Shown: positions 17,400-26,307, numbered from the stretch's first letter. The stretch: DNA of 40,779 nt from HK-STAS-PATE-42 sp964461505 (GCA_964461505.1 CAYWUW010000005.1:1-40779); one strand, 5' to 3'. Program-made: numbers and translations. Notes: generated by a model from the letters alone, not told the origin.

Positions 17400-17635
17400 A
17401 TTCCTGCAGAATGCTTCGCGTGGCAAGATGGGGAGCTCTACACGGGCTTCACAAAAAATCTTAAAAATAGGGTAGAGAAACATAACTCAAAGTCTGTAAG
17501 GTCAACGGCACGAAGGGTTCCTGCAGAAAACTTAGATTCTACTGCTGCTTTAGCTCCAAACATAAAGCTCTAGATTTTGAGAAATACCTAAAATCAAGTT
17601 CAGGCGCAGCCTTTAGAAATAAACACTTACCGTAA
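17400..17635 (+). pseudogene. Broken GIY-YIG endonuclease gene next to tRNA-Val
   Basis: Directly after tRNA-Val one frame reads WQDGELYTGFTKNLKNRVEKHNS then STARRVPAE (17421-17570), the core of small UvrC-like GIY-YIG nucleases (usual form DGxLYIGYTxNLxxRxxxHN). The conserved tail ALDFEKYLKSSSGAAFRNKHLP follows in another frame (17567-17635). So there is at least one frameshift, and the first ~10 residues (YxYxL) are missing. TTCCTGCAGAA occurs at both ends (about 17400 and 17520). Remnant only; no function expected. Confidence 0.7.
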
Positions 17636-17646
17636 TAGCCCTCAAC

Positions 17647-18588
17647 TTAAACATACCGCCTTCTCCTACCTTTTCCACTCTTCAAATTCTGATACTTACG
17701 AAACTCGCAGCAAATTCCTTCCCAGTTTTCTGCACTAAGCGGAATAGTAGCATTACCCTTTACGCTAAGATTAACTCCCTCGATATATGGATACTCTCTA
17801 GCTAAAGAATCTAAGATTAAACTTAAGTCAGTTTTGCCCTCTCGTAGATATTCCAGACTTGGCCTCGCTCCAGGCCCAATATAAAAATCCCTACCCAGCT
17901 CGACAAGTTCTGGGAATTGATAGTGCACATCAATCAAAACCTCTGTCCACAAAAAACGGTGATTAAACTTAAATGCTGGAAGTAACTCCAAAAGTAGCTC
18001 ATTCACAGTTCTACCTTGCTTTGCCAAAATCACCTTAGCTACCCCATCAATAACTTCTGGAACATAAAAGCTCAAGAATTCTTCTCGCGTTGGCCATGGG
18101 CTATTTTGAATAGTACTAATCGGAAAAACATAGGCATTACCAAACTTTGGCTTTTTAAGAGATTTAAGCTTAGCAAAATAATCTGTGTTCTTAGTTTTAA
18201 GATCTAAAAAACCAACCGCATCAAAGGTATCAATATTCGCCAAGAACCTGGCCGCAAACATATTTAGCAGCCAAAAACTAAAATCACCTCTAAATTCATT
18301 AAGCTTAGTATGAAAATAAATCGTTTGCCTATCAAGTTCTCTGTAAGTATTACAGAACTTAAACTTAGCTATAATCGAATCATCTGATGTGGGATACACA
18401 TCGTTCAACCTGTTATACCAAGCCTCCATCCTCTTCTTAGCAAAATCCTCAACCTCTTTAAGCCTAGCTAGATCTACTAGATTCTGTTCAGAATATACAG
18501 CCTTCTTAAGCTTAGCGGCTCCAGCATCAAAAAGCTGCCAATATCTATATAAATTTAGAATCTCGCTAGGAACTTCAAAATTATTCAT
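17647..18588 (-). CDS. Protein resembling alpha-glutamyl/putrescinyl-thymine pyrophosphorylase (5-hmdU kinase helical domain)
   Basis: About 313 aa from MNNFEVPSEI. Segments FKFCNTYRELDRQTIYFHTKL, LLNMFAARFLANIDTFDAVGF, FGNAYVFP and FYIGPGARPSLEYL match, from memory, the YRELDR, GAY and GPGA signatures of the family tied to thymine hypermodification in phages. The fold is DNA-glycosylase-like. The start is placed at 18588 because ATGAATAA there overlaps the tgt stop by 8 nt; an in-frame ATG at 18603 would add five residues. Coupled to tgt. Its role in a cellular genome is unknown; the C-terminus GRRRRYV is basic. Confidence 0.5.
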   Translation of the reverse strand: MNNFEVPSEILNLYRYWQLFDAGAAKLKKAVYSEQNLVDLARLKEVEDFAKKRMEAWYNRLNDVYPTSDDSIIAKFKFCNTYRELDRQTIYFHTKLNEFRGDFSFWLLNMFAARFLANIDTFDAVGFLDLKTKNTDYFAKLKSLKKPKFGNAYVFPISTIQNSPWPTREEFLSFYVPEVIDGVAKVILAKQGRTVNELLLELLPAFKFNHRFLWTEVLIDVHYQFPELVELGRDFYIGPGARPSLEYLREGKTDLSLILDSLAREYPYIEGVNLSVKGNATIPLSAENWEGICCEFRKYQNLKSGKGRRRRYV

Positions 18589-19669
18589 TTCGATACTCTT
18601 CACAAACCCTCTGCAAATATCTTAAATTATGAACTCCCGCTAAAGCTCCGGCTAAAGGTTCATTTGCTTTAAACTGAGCCCTAAACCAAGATTTTGTAAA
18701 TCCGTTTGCGCACGCATAACAATCGCACCCAACCTCAATCGGCTCATTACTAAACTTAAACTTCTCTGCCTTTAAGCTTATTTGTTTGTCACCAGCAATC
18801 CAGATGGAGGAGTGGCGGGCATTACGAGTTGGCAACACACAATCAAACATATCAATTCCACATTCAATTCCTTTGCGCATATCAACCGGATGACCGACTC
18901 CCATCAAGTAATGCGGACGCGGAGAATCATCATATTTATCAGCCAAATATTCAAGCATATCGTGCATTTCTTCTCTAGTTTCTCCAACCGAAAGACCACC
19001 AATAGCAATGCCATCTACTGGTTGAGATTCAATAAACTTTAAAGATTCAAGCCTTAAAGCTTTATCTAAACCGCCCTGCACAATTCCAAAAAGCTTAGGG
19101 CCATCACCATCCAAAAAGTTAAGCTTAAGCAACCTCTGATGCTCTTTTACGCAGCGTTCTAGCCAGCGGTGAGTCCGTTCCATTGCCTCTCGTTGCCGGT
19201 GCCGCTCATTATGCAAATCAACCACATCATCAAAAGCCATAATAATATCTGCCCCCAAACTATGCTGAATTTGAATCGATTTCTCAGGAGTTAAAAAAAC
19301 CACATCCCCATTTACCGGATTCATAAACTTAACCCCTTCTTCGCTGATTTTACGCAGCTTTCCTAAAGAAAAAACTTGAAATCCACCAGAATCCGTTAGC
19401 ATCGGAGCTCGCCACCGCGTCCATTCTGCCAAACCTCCACCACCCTTAACCACCGCTTCGCCAGGGCTGAGATGCAAATGATAAGTATTTCCCAAAACAA
19501 TGCCTGCTCCAGTTGAGCGGACTAAATCTGGCGATATAGCCTTAACCGCACCACGAGTTCCAACCGGCATAAAAGTTGGAGTTTGCACCTCAAAACCACC
19601 TCTAAGCTTAAAAATGCCCTTACGAACACCGTTCGTTGTGTTAATTACAGAAAAGAAATCCTCACTCAT
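18581..19669 (-). CDS. tgt: Queuine/preQ1 tRNA-ribosyltransferase
   Basis: 362 aa, bacterial type. Exchanges G34 of GUN-anticodon tRNAs for a 7-deazaguanine. Visible motifs: VLGNTYHLHLSPGE, the catalytic region MLTDSGGFQVFSL, GIVQGG, MGVGHPVDM, the second Asp in GIDMFDCVLPTRNARH, and zinc ligands CDCYAC...H. No queuosine-synthesis genes are in the window. The TATAAT at 19678-19683 lies only 8 nt before the ATG with TAAGCTTA between, so the mRNA is probably leaderless. The stop overlaps the next gene. Confidence 0.96.
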   Translation of the reverse strand: MSEDFFSVINTTNGVRKGIFKLRGGFEVQTPTFMPVGTRGAVKAISPDLVRSTGAGIVLGNTYHLHLSPGEAVVKGGGGLAEWTRWRAPMLTDSGGFQVFSLGKLRKISEEGVKFMNPVNGDVVFLTPEKSIQIQHSLGADIIMAFDDVVDLHNERHRQREAMERTHRWLERCVKEHQRLLKLNFLDGDGPKLFGIVQGGLDKALRLESLKFIESQPVDGIAIGGLSVGETREEMHDMLEYLADKYDDSPRPHYLMGVGHPVDMRKGIECGIDMFDCVLPTRNARHSSIWIAGDKQISLKAEKFKFSNEPIEVGCDCYACANGFTKSWFRAQFKANEPLAGALAGVHNLRYLQRVCEEYRNE

Positions 19670-19677
19670 TAAGCTTA

Positions 19678-19683
19678 ATTATA
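19678..19683 (-). promoter_or_regulatory. tgt promoter (-10), leaderless type
   Basis: Minus strand reads TATAAT, TAAGCTTA, ATGAG: the eight bases between -10 and the start codon are the palindrome itself. Confidence 0.6.
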
Positions 19684-19823
19684 ACAGAGGTAGGGTAATA
19701 TTCTAAGCTTAAGCAACAAACAAAAAGCCAAAGCGCTTAACTTTGCCACCAGAACTACTAAATCGCTAGAATTATTAACCCCTGGCCAAAACAATCTTAA
19801 AAATACCGAGGCCAGCCAAACTT

Positions 19824-20030
19824 ATGCAACAAGAACCCGAACCCAGAGCTCGAAGAAGATTTCTAAATTCTAGAGCTCGTATTAAAAAGGCTAAACTTAA
19901 GCAGCTCAATTTGCCAGACACATCTATCAGTTTTTTTGAAGATATTGGGCTTTACCGAGAAAAGAATCCCAAAAAAATTAAGCGCCCATCTTCATACCGC
20001 TCAAGAAGAAAAGCACAGTTTTCCAAGTAG
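19824..20030 (+). CDS. Small basic protein, unrecognised
   Basis: 68 aa, very rich in Arg/Lys (EPRARRRFLNSRARIKKAKL ... KKIKRPSSYRSRRKAQFSK). No membrane segment. A GAGG about 13 nt upstream could be a weak Shine-Dalgarno. Codon choice looks like its neighbours and it is co-directional with the nrdR-like gene 43 nt downstream. It may bind nucleic acid, but that rests only on composition. Confidence 0.5.
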   Translation: MQQEPEPRARRRFLNSRARIKKAKLKQLNLPDTSISFFEDIGLYREKNPKKIKRPSSYRSRRKAQFSK

Positions 20031-20073
20031 TTTTCCACTGGAATTATTCCAAGGGATATGACAATATATAGAT

Positions 20074-20472
20074 ATGTTATGTCCTGTTTGTAATACTAAG
20101 CTTAAAACCACCAATTCTAGAACCAATATCAGCGGCCTCCGCACTTGGCGCCGCAAACACTGCCAAAACTGCAATCTGACTCTCACCAGCAAAGAAGTTT
20201 TAGATTTGAGCCCGCTCATCTCGAATCAGAAATTGGCCCCGGAATTTACTTATTCCAAAGCTAAGCTTAATCAGCAACTTATGGCCTTCTGTTCTAAATC
20301 TAATCAAGAATTCATAGATAACATCCTTGAAAGTATCGAGCTCAACCTCCTAGAGCTCAGCAAAAAAGCTCAGCTTAATACTGTTAGCTATAACTCTGCT
20401 ATCTTGCAGGTTCTAGAAAAGCTAGATCAACCCGCCAAGCTCCGCTACCAAGCCAACCTCTCTGACTCATAA
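20074..20472 (+). CDS. nrdR: NrdR-like ribonucleotide reductase repressor, short
   Basis: 132 aa (family ~150). An N-terminal zinc ribbon (MLCPVCNTKLKTTNSRT ... CQNCNLTLTSKE) resembles the NrdR pattern CPxC...DSR...RRRxCxxC...FTT. The rest follows the ATP-cone outline (YSKAKLNQQLMAFCSKSNQEF ... LEKLDQPAKLRYQANL) but is shortened and lacks the usual RDG segment. NrdR represses nrd genes in response to ATP/dATP; no nrd genes are in the window. Effector sensing may be altered. Confidence 0.7.
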   Translation: MLCPVCNTKLKTTNSRTNISGLRTWRRKHCQNCNLTLTSKEVLDLSPLISNQKLAPEFTYSKAKLNQQLMAFCSKSNQEFIDNILESIELNLLELSKKAQLNTVSYNSAILQVLEKLDQPAKLRYQANLSDS

Positions 20473-20495
20473 GCCTCTAGAACTTAAGCTTAAGA

Positions 20496-22166
20496 TTAAT
20501 CTTTTCTAAACTTTTCAGTTTCATCAAACTTCTCTAACCTCTTGCCCAGCATCAATCTAGTTTGCGCATTGAAACCAGTGGTCGAACCATACAATAAACC
20601 AGTTACCGGAATTAAAATCCACTGTGCCCACATTAATATATGTCTAGATTTCTTATACCGCGCAGGCCGCTTTGGCAAAATCTTAAATGCTACATAAACG
20701 CTTGAAAGCACACCCACACTGGCAATCGTCTGAACCCAACGTGCTACAACCGGGAGCTGGTGCGCCACAATGCTCGCATCTGAATCTCTGGCAAAAAGTA
20801 TCGGCAGCCAAGCTCCAACTGCCAGAATTATCGGCGCTGCCGCCCACGAAACATCATTTTCTAAATGCCTCAAAAATCGCACAAACGCTGGCCAAAACGG
20901 AACTCCTGTAATTTTATCTTTTCCGGCAACTCCGCGCGTAAAAATATATGGAATATCACTCACTCCATATGCCCAGCGCCTTAATTGCTTAAACTGCGCC
21001 ATCAAAGTTTTTCGGTAAGTTTCGTTCAAAACTGCATCCTGGTAATTTGGCACAAACATAGATTCCACCCTGTATCTGCCTTTAAAAGCCATATAACTCC
21101 GCCAATATTGGTGGCCATCCTCAACAATCGTCTTGCTACTCCAAAAGTTAGTTACTAACAAAGAGGCTAAACTTTGCGAATGAGATGAAAAGTTACGCTG
21201 TAAATGCGGCCTCGAAGCCTGCAACAAAGTGTAAAAACTGTTTCCAACCGCCAGAACTCTCATCGGCGCTGGAGCATCCCAAATATTATTCGTATAAATC
21301 GCCAGAGGCTGGTAACTTGCGTTATCTCGATTTAAGTTTATAAGATACACATACGCCAGATGCGCCAAGTATTCTTTATCCATAATACAATCCGCATCCA
21401 TGCCTGTTATCATCACACTCTCGGGTTTAATTTTTAAAGAATCCAGCTCCGCTAAAAGCTCTTTTGCGGCCCAATTTATATTTCCACCCTTACCAATCAA
21501 CTCACCCGGTAACCCAGCAGGATGCTCACTCACAATCATCTTTAAAAACTTACCCTCAAATTCTTCTAGCAACTTTTTAACTACTTCGGCATTATCTTTT
21601 TTGGCTCGTTCTTCTGGGCACAGCTGCAAAATCACTCGTTTTTTAACATCATAGTTCTGTTCTACTGCCGCTAGAACAGCTCCCCTCACCACCTCGTAAG
21701 GCTCAGCCACCATTGGAACCATCACCACGTGCACCAAATCTTCTGGGCTCAACTTCTCATCCGTAGCTATTTCAAATTTTGCCAAACAAGTTTTTCTAAA
21801 CTTATCCAGTTTTGTTAAAGAAGATTTTTTTTCTAAGCTATTTAAGTTCTTTTTAGAATTGTAATAATCATCAATTAGCAAACTCCACCAATCAACCCCT
21901 TTGATACTTTTCATAAGCTTAAGCGTAGCCAGAGCTTTTGCCGCCATAGCCACCGTTCTAAAAAACCAGATCAACATAAACAACAGAACCAAAAACCCTG
22001 CCAAATCAGCTCTCCAAATTCCAACTAAAATCGGAATTAGAATTACCAGATAACTCAAAAAGCCAGGTAAAATCTCTAAAAACCGATAGAGCTTAGATCT
22101 TCCTTCCAAGGGAATCTCCAGCTTTTTTAAATCTTCATCCGTAAGCTTAAGTTCAGTTAATTCCAT
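20496..22166 (-). CDS. Membrane GT2 glycosyltransferase (cellulose-synthase-like)
   Basis: 556 aa. Two N-terminal membrane helices (about residues 33-75), a cytoplasmic GT2 domain, and three or more C-terminal helices. Catalytic signatures are GMDADCIM (DxD), the acidic base in TIVEDGHQYW, and QLRRW in FKQLRRWAYG, the D,D,D,Q(Q/R)xRW pattern of processive family-2 enzymes. It likely extends or exports a surface glycan; the sugar cannot be told. The small membrane gene 12 nt upstream is probably co-transcribed. Confidence 0.85.
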   Translation of the reverse strand: MELTELKLTDEDLKKLEIPLEGRSKLYRFLEILPGFLSYLVILIPILVGIWRADLAGFLVLLFMLIWFFRTVAMAAKALATLKLMKSIKGVDWWSLLIDDYYNSKKNLNSLEKKSSLTKLDKFRKTCLAKFEIATDEKLSPEDLVHVVMVPMVAEPYEVVRGAVLAAVEQNYDVKKRVILQLCPEERAKKDNAEVVKKLLEEFEGKFLKMIVSEHPAGLPGELIGKGGNINWAAKELLAELDSLKIKPESVMITGMDADCIMDKEYLAHLAYVYLINLNRDNASYQPLAIYTNNIWDAPAPMRVLAVGNSFYTLLQASRPHLQRNFSSHSQSLASLLVTNFWSSKTIVEDGHQYWRSYMAFKGRYRVESMFVPNYQDAVLNETYRKTLMAQFKQLRRWAYGVSDIPYIFTRGVAGKDKITGVPFWPAFVRFLRHLENDVSWAAAPIILAVGAWLPILFARDSDASIVAHQLPVVARWVQTIASVGVLSSVYVAFKILPKRPARYKKSRHILMWAQWILIPVTGLLYGSTTGFNAQTRLMLGKRLEKFDETEKFRKD

Positions 22167-22178
22167 ATTTTTTAGTTT

Positions 22179-22565
22179 CTAGACTAAAGAGCTCAGCCCC
22201 GCCACCCTATATAAAATTGCTGCTGCTAGAATCTGCACACAAAGCCCAAACACTAACACTCCGTTTCTATATAAAGGATTCAGCTTTTTCAATCTAGAAG
22301 AATAAACCAAACTCATCAACAAGAATCCAAAAATTACCGCTAAGCTTAAGTAGCTGTTCCACCAACTTCCCTGCACCAATTCGTTGCTCGATATCAGCCT
22401 AATCGGAACCTTAACATCAGAACTTTTTGTTCTTGCCACAACAGAAATCAAATTAGCTCCAAAAACTACAAAGTTTGCCACTAAAAGTGTATAGCGCCAT
22501 AAATCAGAATTTGTCCTCCTAACGGCACTCTTTTTATCTTGAAAAACCTCCTGAACTACTGCCAT
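22179..22565 (-). CDS. Small three-helix membrane protein
   Basis: 128 aa with helices near residues 25-46, 70-90 and 100-120 and a charged N-terminus. No family recognised. It begins 30 nt after a TATAAT/TAAGCTTA promoter (22588-22601) and ends 12 nt before the GT2 gene, so it may be an accessory subunit of the glycan system. Confidence 0.65.
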   Translation of the reverse strand: MAVVQEVFQDKKSAVRRTNSDLWRYTLLVANFVVFGANLISVVARTKSSDVKVPIRLISSNELVQGSWWNSYLSLAVIFGFLLMSLVYSSRLKKLNPLYRNGVLVFGLCVQILAAAILYRVAGLSSLV

Positions 22566-22587
22566 CTTTATAAAAACTTAAAAAGTA

Positions 22588-22601
22588 TAAGCTTAATTAT
22601 A
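22588..22601 (-). promoter_or_regulatory. Promoter of the membrane protein/GT2 operon
   Basis: TATAAT (22596-22601) followed at once by TAAGCTTA (22595-22588), directly downstream of the preceding gene's terminator. Confidence 0.55.
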
Positions 22602-22603
22602 GC

Positions 22604-22633
22604 AAAAAGACCTCCAGATTTTATGGAGATCTT
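22604..22633 (-). terminator. Terminator of the 200-aa membrane protein gene
   Basis: On the minus strand AAAGATCTCCA pairs with TGGAGGTCTTT (one mismatch), ending in TTTTT. Confidence 0.65.
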
Positions 22634-22662
22634 TCAGCTAAGCTTCTACTCAGATTCTATCT

Positions 22663-23265
22663 CTATTTTTTAGTCGCCTTTTTAACCTCTTGAGCTTTTT
22701 TAACTTTTTCGGCTCCTTTTGATTCTTTAGAACTAGCCTTTTCAACTTTTTCTACCTTTTCTCGTACGCTAGAATACTTTCCGCGAATCTGGAACAATAG
22801 CCACATTCCAAGCCCAGAACCAATTAAGCTTATTATTAAGCTTCCAATTCCTCTACCATCTATAAATATACTTAAGATTCCATAGGCAAGATTCAAAAGC
22901 GCACCCAAAAATAGCAAATCCCAGCCCTTCTTCTTTCTTTTTGAAAGAGGATCATAAGCCATCAGTAAAATCACAGCATCTGCAATCAGAACTAGCACAC
23001 CAGCATAAATCAAAGTTTTATCAAAAAAAGATAAGCCATAAGATTGGTTATAAACGCTAGAAACGGCCCGCGCAAAACTATCCAAAGCTTCAACAACCCT
23101 AGAAAGTCTCCAAACTCCATAAGCTGCCACTAATTGTAGAATTCCAAAAACAAGAGCCACAACCGGCATCGCTTTTGCTACAGATTCCCTACCAGATTCC
23201 GAAATCTTCGGTGCACTTTCAAAAAGTTTTCCCAAACCATCTTCAACTTTTTGTAATTCCTTCAT
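22663..23265 (-). CDS. Four-helix membrane protein with a lysine-rich tail
   Basis: 200 aa. Membrane helices lie near residues 30-52, 82-105, 118-135 and 140-158. The last ~40 residues are Lys/Glu/Ala-rich (KVEKVEKASSKESKGAEKVK) and probably cytoplasmic and disordered. An AAGGAG Shine-Dalgarno precedes the ATG. No family recognised. Single-gene unit with its own terminator. Confidence 0.7.
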   Translation of the reverse strand: MKELQKVEDGLGKLFESAPKISESGRESVAKAMPVVALVFGILQLVAAYGVWRLSRVVEALDSFARAVSSVYNQSYGLSFFDKTLIYAGVLVLIADAVILLMAYDPLSKRKKKGWDLLFLGALLNLAYGILSIFIDGRGIGSLIISLIGSGLGMWLLFQIRGKYSSVREKVEKVEKASSKESKGAEKVKKAQEVKKATKK

Positions 23266-23335
23266 AAAAACTCCTTATTTACTAATTTAAGCTTAGTATA
23301 TTCCCAAAGCCCACAAACAAGCAAGTAGGGCTCAG

Positions 23336-24061
23336 CTATTCGATACTATAGAATCCATAATATTTCTCTATATCATCATTAGATATTCTTACTGGGTATG
23401 GAAAAGCCGCCAATAATTCCTCTAAAGTTTTAGCATCTCTCAAAGCTTGAAAAAACATATCACAAACCCTCTGGTTAGCATTACCTCTAAAATCCATAAA
23501 CTGACCCCATAAAGAATTCCCTCCAAACTTCATATCAGAAGACATTATGCTAAGAGGTTCATCAACATCCGGCGGAGATAAGCTTACATATTTTTTAGTA
23601 GACCTTAACCAAGATGCCGACATAAGACTTCTGGCTTCAGGATGAGTTGCCTTAACTTCTCTCAATAACCGCTCCATCTCTCGTCTTCTTTCTTTCATGC
23701 CGGCTTCATCAAAGGGTCTTTCACCTCGAAGGTAATTCGTAAAATGAATTTTTACCACACCATCCTGAGGGCGATAATCATACCCCAACATGCTTCTCTC
23801 TTTAGGCTTATAAAGATTCGCTTCATCAGATTTATACAAATCAAAAATAGTAGATCCCAAGTATTCGGCAGAACTAACTATTAAGCCTAGCTGTTCGTTG
23901 TCGACATCAAGCCTTCTCTTTACAGCAGTTCTAGTGGCCAGAGCATCAACAAAGCTTTCACCCGTAATCTCAGCCCACCTCCCAGCAAACTGAACCTGAG
24001 CTTCAAAATACTCTAAGGGGTACTCCCAGGGATTTACCTCAACCGAGCTTACTTTATTCAT
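23336..24061 (-). CDS. Hypothetical soluble protein
   Basis: 241 aa, charged, no signal peptide or membrane helix, no family recognised. Local features are ERRREMERLLREVKATHPEA (helix) and an aromatic C-terminus EKYYGFYSIE. A TATAAT only 7 nt before the ATG indicates a leaderless mRNA. Only one TAAGCTTA lies in the gene. Confidence 0.65.
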   Translation of the reverse strand: MNKVSSVEVNPWEYPLEYFEAQVQFAGRWAEITGESFVDALATRTAVKRRLDVDNEQLGLIVSSAEYLGSTIFDLYKSDEANLYKPKERSMLGYDYRPQDGVVKIHFTNYLRGERPFDEAGMKERRREMERLLREVKATHPEARSLMSASWLRSTKKYVSLSPPDVDEPLSIMSSDMKFGGNSLWGQFMDFRGNANQRVCDMFFQALRDAKTLEELLAAFPYPVRISNDDIEKYYGFYSIE

Positions 24062-24068
24062 ACTGCAT

Positions 24069-24074
24069 ATTATA
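24069..24074 (-). promoter_or_regulatory. -10 box of the 241-aa gene, leaderless type
   Basis: Minus-strand TGGTATAAT (extended -10), 7 nt before the ATG at 24061. Confidence 0.55.
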
Positions 24075-24094
24075 CCATAAGCTCAAGCTTAAGT

Positions 24095-25624
24095 CTATAT
24101 TTCTACTACTTTCGTCGGCTTAAGCTTAGCAACAAAATATTTATCATGAGAGGCAAAAACAACAGCCCCACCAAAACCATCCAAAGCTTTTTCAATCGCC
24201 TCCCTCGTTGCAATATCCAAATGATTCGTCGGCTCATCCAAAACTAACACATCTGGCTGCGCCAACATAAGCCTAACAAAACCCACTTTTGCTTGTTGGC
24301 CACGCGAAAGCTCTCCAAGTTTTTTATCTGCCAAATTCTTAGAAATTCCAGCCTTAATCAAAAGCGTGTAAATTCTAGCTTTATCTTTCTCTAAAAGAGC
24401 AAGAGCTTCCACCGCTGTCTCGCTAAGATCCAGACCATACACATCTTGGCTAAAATACCCTAAACTTAAGTTTTCACCAATAACCACCTCGCCAGAATCG
24501 GCCTCTAACTTACCCACAATTAAGCTTAAAATGGTAGATTTACCAGAACCATTCTCACCCGCAATCAGAACTCGCTCCGCTCCACGCACCTCCAAATCAA
24601 AATCCTTCAAAACCTCTTTTTTAGCAAAAGATTTAGCCACACCGCTAAGCTTAAGCACTAATTTAGAACTTGGAATTCTCGCCCCAAACCGAACGTCCAA
24701 AACCGGAACCTTCTCCGGAGCCTCCACCTCCTCCAGCTGAGTCTGCTTAGAATTTATTGCCCGAATCTTCTTACCTAACCTTGTTTCTAACAAGCTAATC
24801 TCCTCTTTAAACTGAGCATTGCCAGAACTAAACCGCTTTTTAGCATTCTTCTGTTTTAGCTGCACCTTCTTAAAACTAGACATCTTCTTATTTAAATTAG
24901 ATTCCTGAAACTCTTTTCTTTCTTTTAGAAGCTTCTCCTTATGTAGATATTCTTCATACTGATCTTCCCTTGTCTTAAGCTTAGCCTCAAGCTGCTCTTT
25001 ATAACTAGAATAATTACCTCCGTAACTTGCCAAAGCTTTATCCTCGATCGCCACAATTCTATCCACCACATTATCCAAGAACGCTCTTTCGTGGCTGGCA
25101 ATTAGCACTCCACCGCCAGAGTTGCTAAAATCCTTAATTACATTCTTTAGCCACTCCAAACCATTTTTATCTAAATTATTTGTCGGCTCATCCAAAACTA
25201 GAACATTAGGTTTAGTCTCTCTAGCTAGAATTAAGCCCAATCCCAAACGCGTTTTTTGCCCACCGCTTAAAGATTTAAGCTTTACGGAATTATCCAAATC
25301 TTCTAAGCCAGCCAGATTCTTAGCAAGATCTCCTCGCCATTTCTGATCTACAAATTTTTCAGCAAAAAGTTGATCTAAATTTTTGTTCAGATCATCAAAT
25401 TCTGCCTCTTGAGCCAGATAGCCAACCTTAGAAGCCCTAACCACCCCGTTATTAAGCTTAAACACCCCAACAATAATTTTGATCAAAGTAGATTTACCGG
25501 TTCCATTTTTGCCGACCAAACCAACAATCTCACCATAATTCACAGCAAGATCCAGCCCTTCGAACAAATTTTCTTCTGCTTCTTCAAAGCAAAAATCTAA
25601 AGATTTTATATCAATCACAAACAT
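24095..25624 (-). CDS. ABC-F family ATPase (ribosome-associated)
   Basis: 509 aa with two ABC domains and no membrane domain. Domain 1: Walker A GKNGTGKST (38-46), signature LSGGQKTRLGLG, Walker B VLDEPTNNLD. A Lys-rich coiled linker follows (KLKTREDQYEEYLHKEKLLK). Domain 2: GENGSGKST, LSRGQQAKVGF, VLDEPTNHLD. ABC-F proteins act on the ribosome, in translation factor or antibiotic-protection roles; which one cannot be told. Preceded by AAGGA and a ~130-nt leader from the promoter at 25775-25780, long for this genome. Confidence 0.9.
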   Translation of the reverse strand: MFVIDIKSLDFCFEEAEENLFEGLDLAVNYGEIVGLVGKNGTGKSTLIKIIVGVFKLNNGVVRASKVGYLAQEAEFDDLNKNLDQLFAEKFVDQKWRGDLAKNLAGLEDLDNSVKLKSLSGGQKTRLGLGLILARETKPNVLVLDEPTNNLDKNGLEWLKNVIKDFSNSGGGVLIASHERAFLDNVVDRIVAIEDKALASYGGNYSSYKEQLEAKLKTREDQYEEYLHKEKLLKERKEFQESNLNKKMSSFKKVQLKQKNAKKRFSSGNAQFKEEISLLETRLGKKIRAINSKQTQLEEVEAPEKVPVLDVRFGARIPSSKLVLKLSGVAKSFAKKEVLKDFDLEVRGAERVLIAGENGSGKSTILSLIVGKLEADSGEVVIGENLSLGYFSQDVYGLDLSETAVEALALLEKDKARIYTLLIKAGISKNLADKKLGELSRGQQAKVGFVRLMLAQPDVLVLDEPTNHLDIATREAIEKALDGFGGAVVFASHDKYFVAKLKPTKVVEI

Positions 25625-25766
25625 ATATTTTCCGATTCCTTTTTAAGTTACGATTTAACAAAAATATGGATACTAAAAACCAGAGCCAAACAAACGCCCT
25701 AAATCTTTAGATTTTTATCGAAAAATAATCATATCAGTAATAAATATAAAACCCCAAAACTAACTA

Positions 25767-25780
25767 TAAGCTTAATTATA
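25767..25780 (-). promoter_or_regulatory. ABC-F promoter
   Basis: TGGTATAAT (hexamer 25775-25780) followed directly by TAAGCTTA. The ~130-nt leader contains a five-codon ORF and a short AAATCTAAAGATTT hairpin, compatible with but not proof of attenuation. Confidence 0.45.
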
Positions 25781-25807
25781 CCATTAAAGTTAAGTTTAGT
25801 GAACAGC

Positions 25808-26257
25808 CTAAGCTTTAGGCAAGTCCAACACACCAAGTTCACCTAAATAATTCACAATCCTTCTTTTTGCCTCATTAAGATTATTCAAATTGCCCAGCTT
25901 ACCTCGCAGATCACCAATTAACGGATCTAACCCAACAACAGTAAGCGGAAAAGTGCCGTCACGAGGAACTAGATAATTATCACCTTCCACATCCATACTA
26001 CGAGCAATTGGGTGCCTAGCAACGTGCAGCTCTGGCAGAACAAGCTCAGGAACTTTCGCTATCACTAACTGAGCTCCATCAACTACCTCAGATTTATGCC
26101 CAAAGGTTTGCGTTGCTTTACGCAAATACTGCGTAGCTGCATTAAGCTCTGGACTGAACCACTGTCCCACTAGAGCTGGATGCGAAACACTTGATTCCGG
26201 ATTCCTGTTTGTAATTTCAGGATTCTCCACTCGAAACAGTTTAGTTTCTTCTGCCAT
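25808..26257 (-). CDS. Small orphan protein, possibly ADP-ribosyltransferase-like
   Basis: 149 aa, no recognised family. The order LFRVENPE ... GQWFSPELNAATQYLRK ... LVIAKVPELVLPE ... DNYLVPRDG recalls the R/H - S/Y - E layout of small ADP-ribosyltransferase-fold toxins, but no catalytic Glu is evident, so this is a weak fold-level guess. The promoter -10 sits between perfect 8-bp inverted repeats (26282-26307). It stands alone; no antitoxin-like neighbour. Confidence 0.55.
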   Translation of the reverse strand: MAEETKLFRVENPEITNRNPESSVSHPALVGQWFSPELNAATQYLRKATQTFGHKSEVVDGAQLVIAKVPELVLPELHVARHPIARSMDVEGDNYLVPRDGTFPLTVVGLDPLIGDLRGKLGNLNNLNEAKRRIVNYLGELGVLDLPKA

Positions 26258-26281
26258 TTTTTGTTTTTATTTAATAAAATA

Positions 26282-26307
26282 ACTCTTTACACTATAACAT
26301 AAAGAGT
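26282..26307 (-). promoter_or_regulatory. Promoter -10 flanked by a perfect inverted repeat
   Basis: ACTCTTTA (26282-26289) and TAAAGAGT (26300-26307) bracket TATAGT on the minus strand (26291-26296). This is the geometry of a repressor operator over the -10 of the 149-aa gene. Confidence 0.5.
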
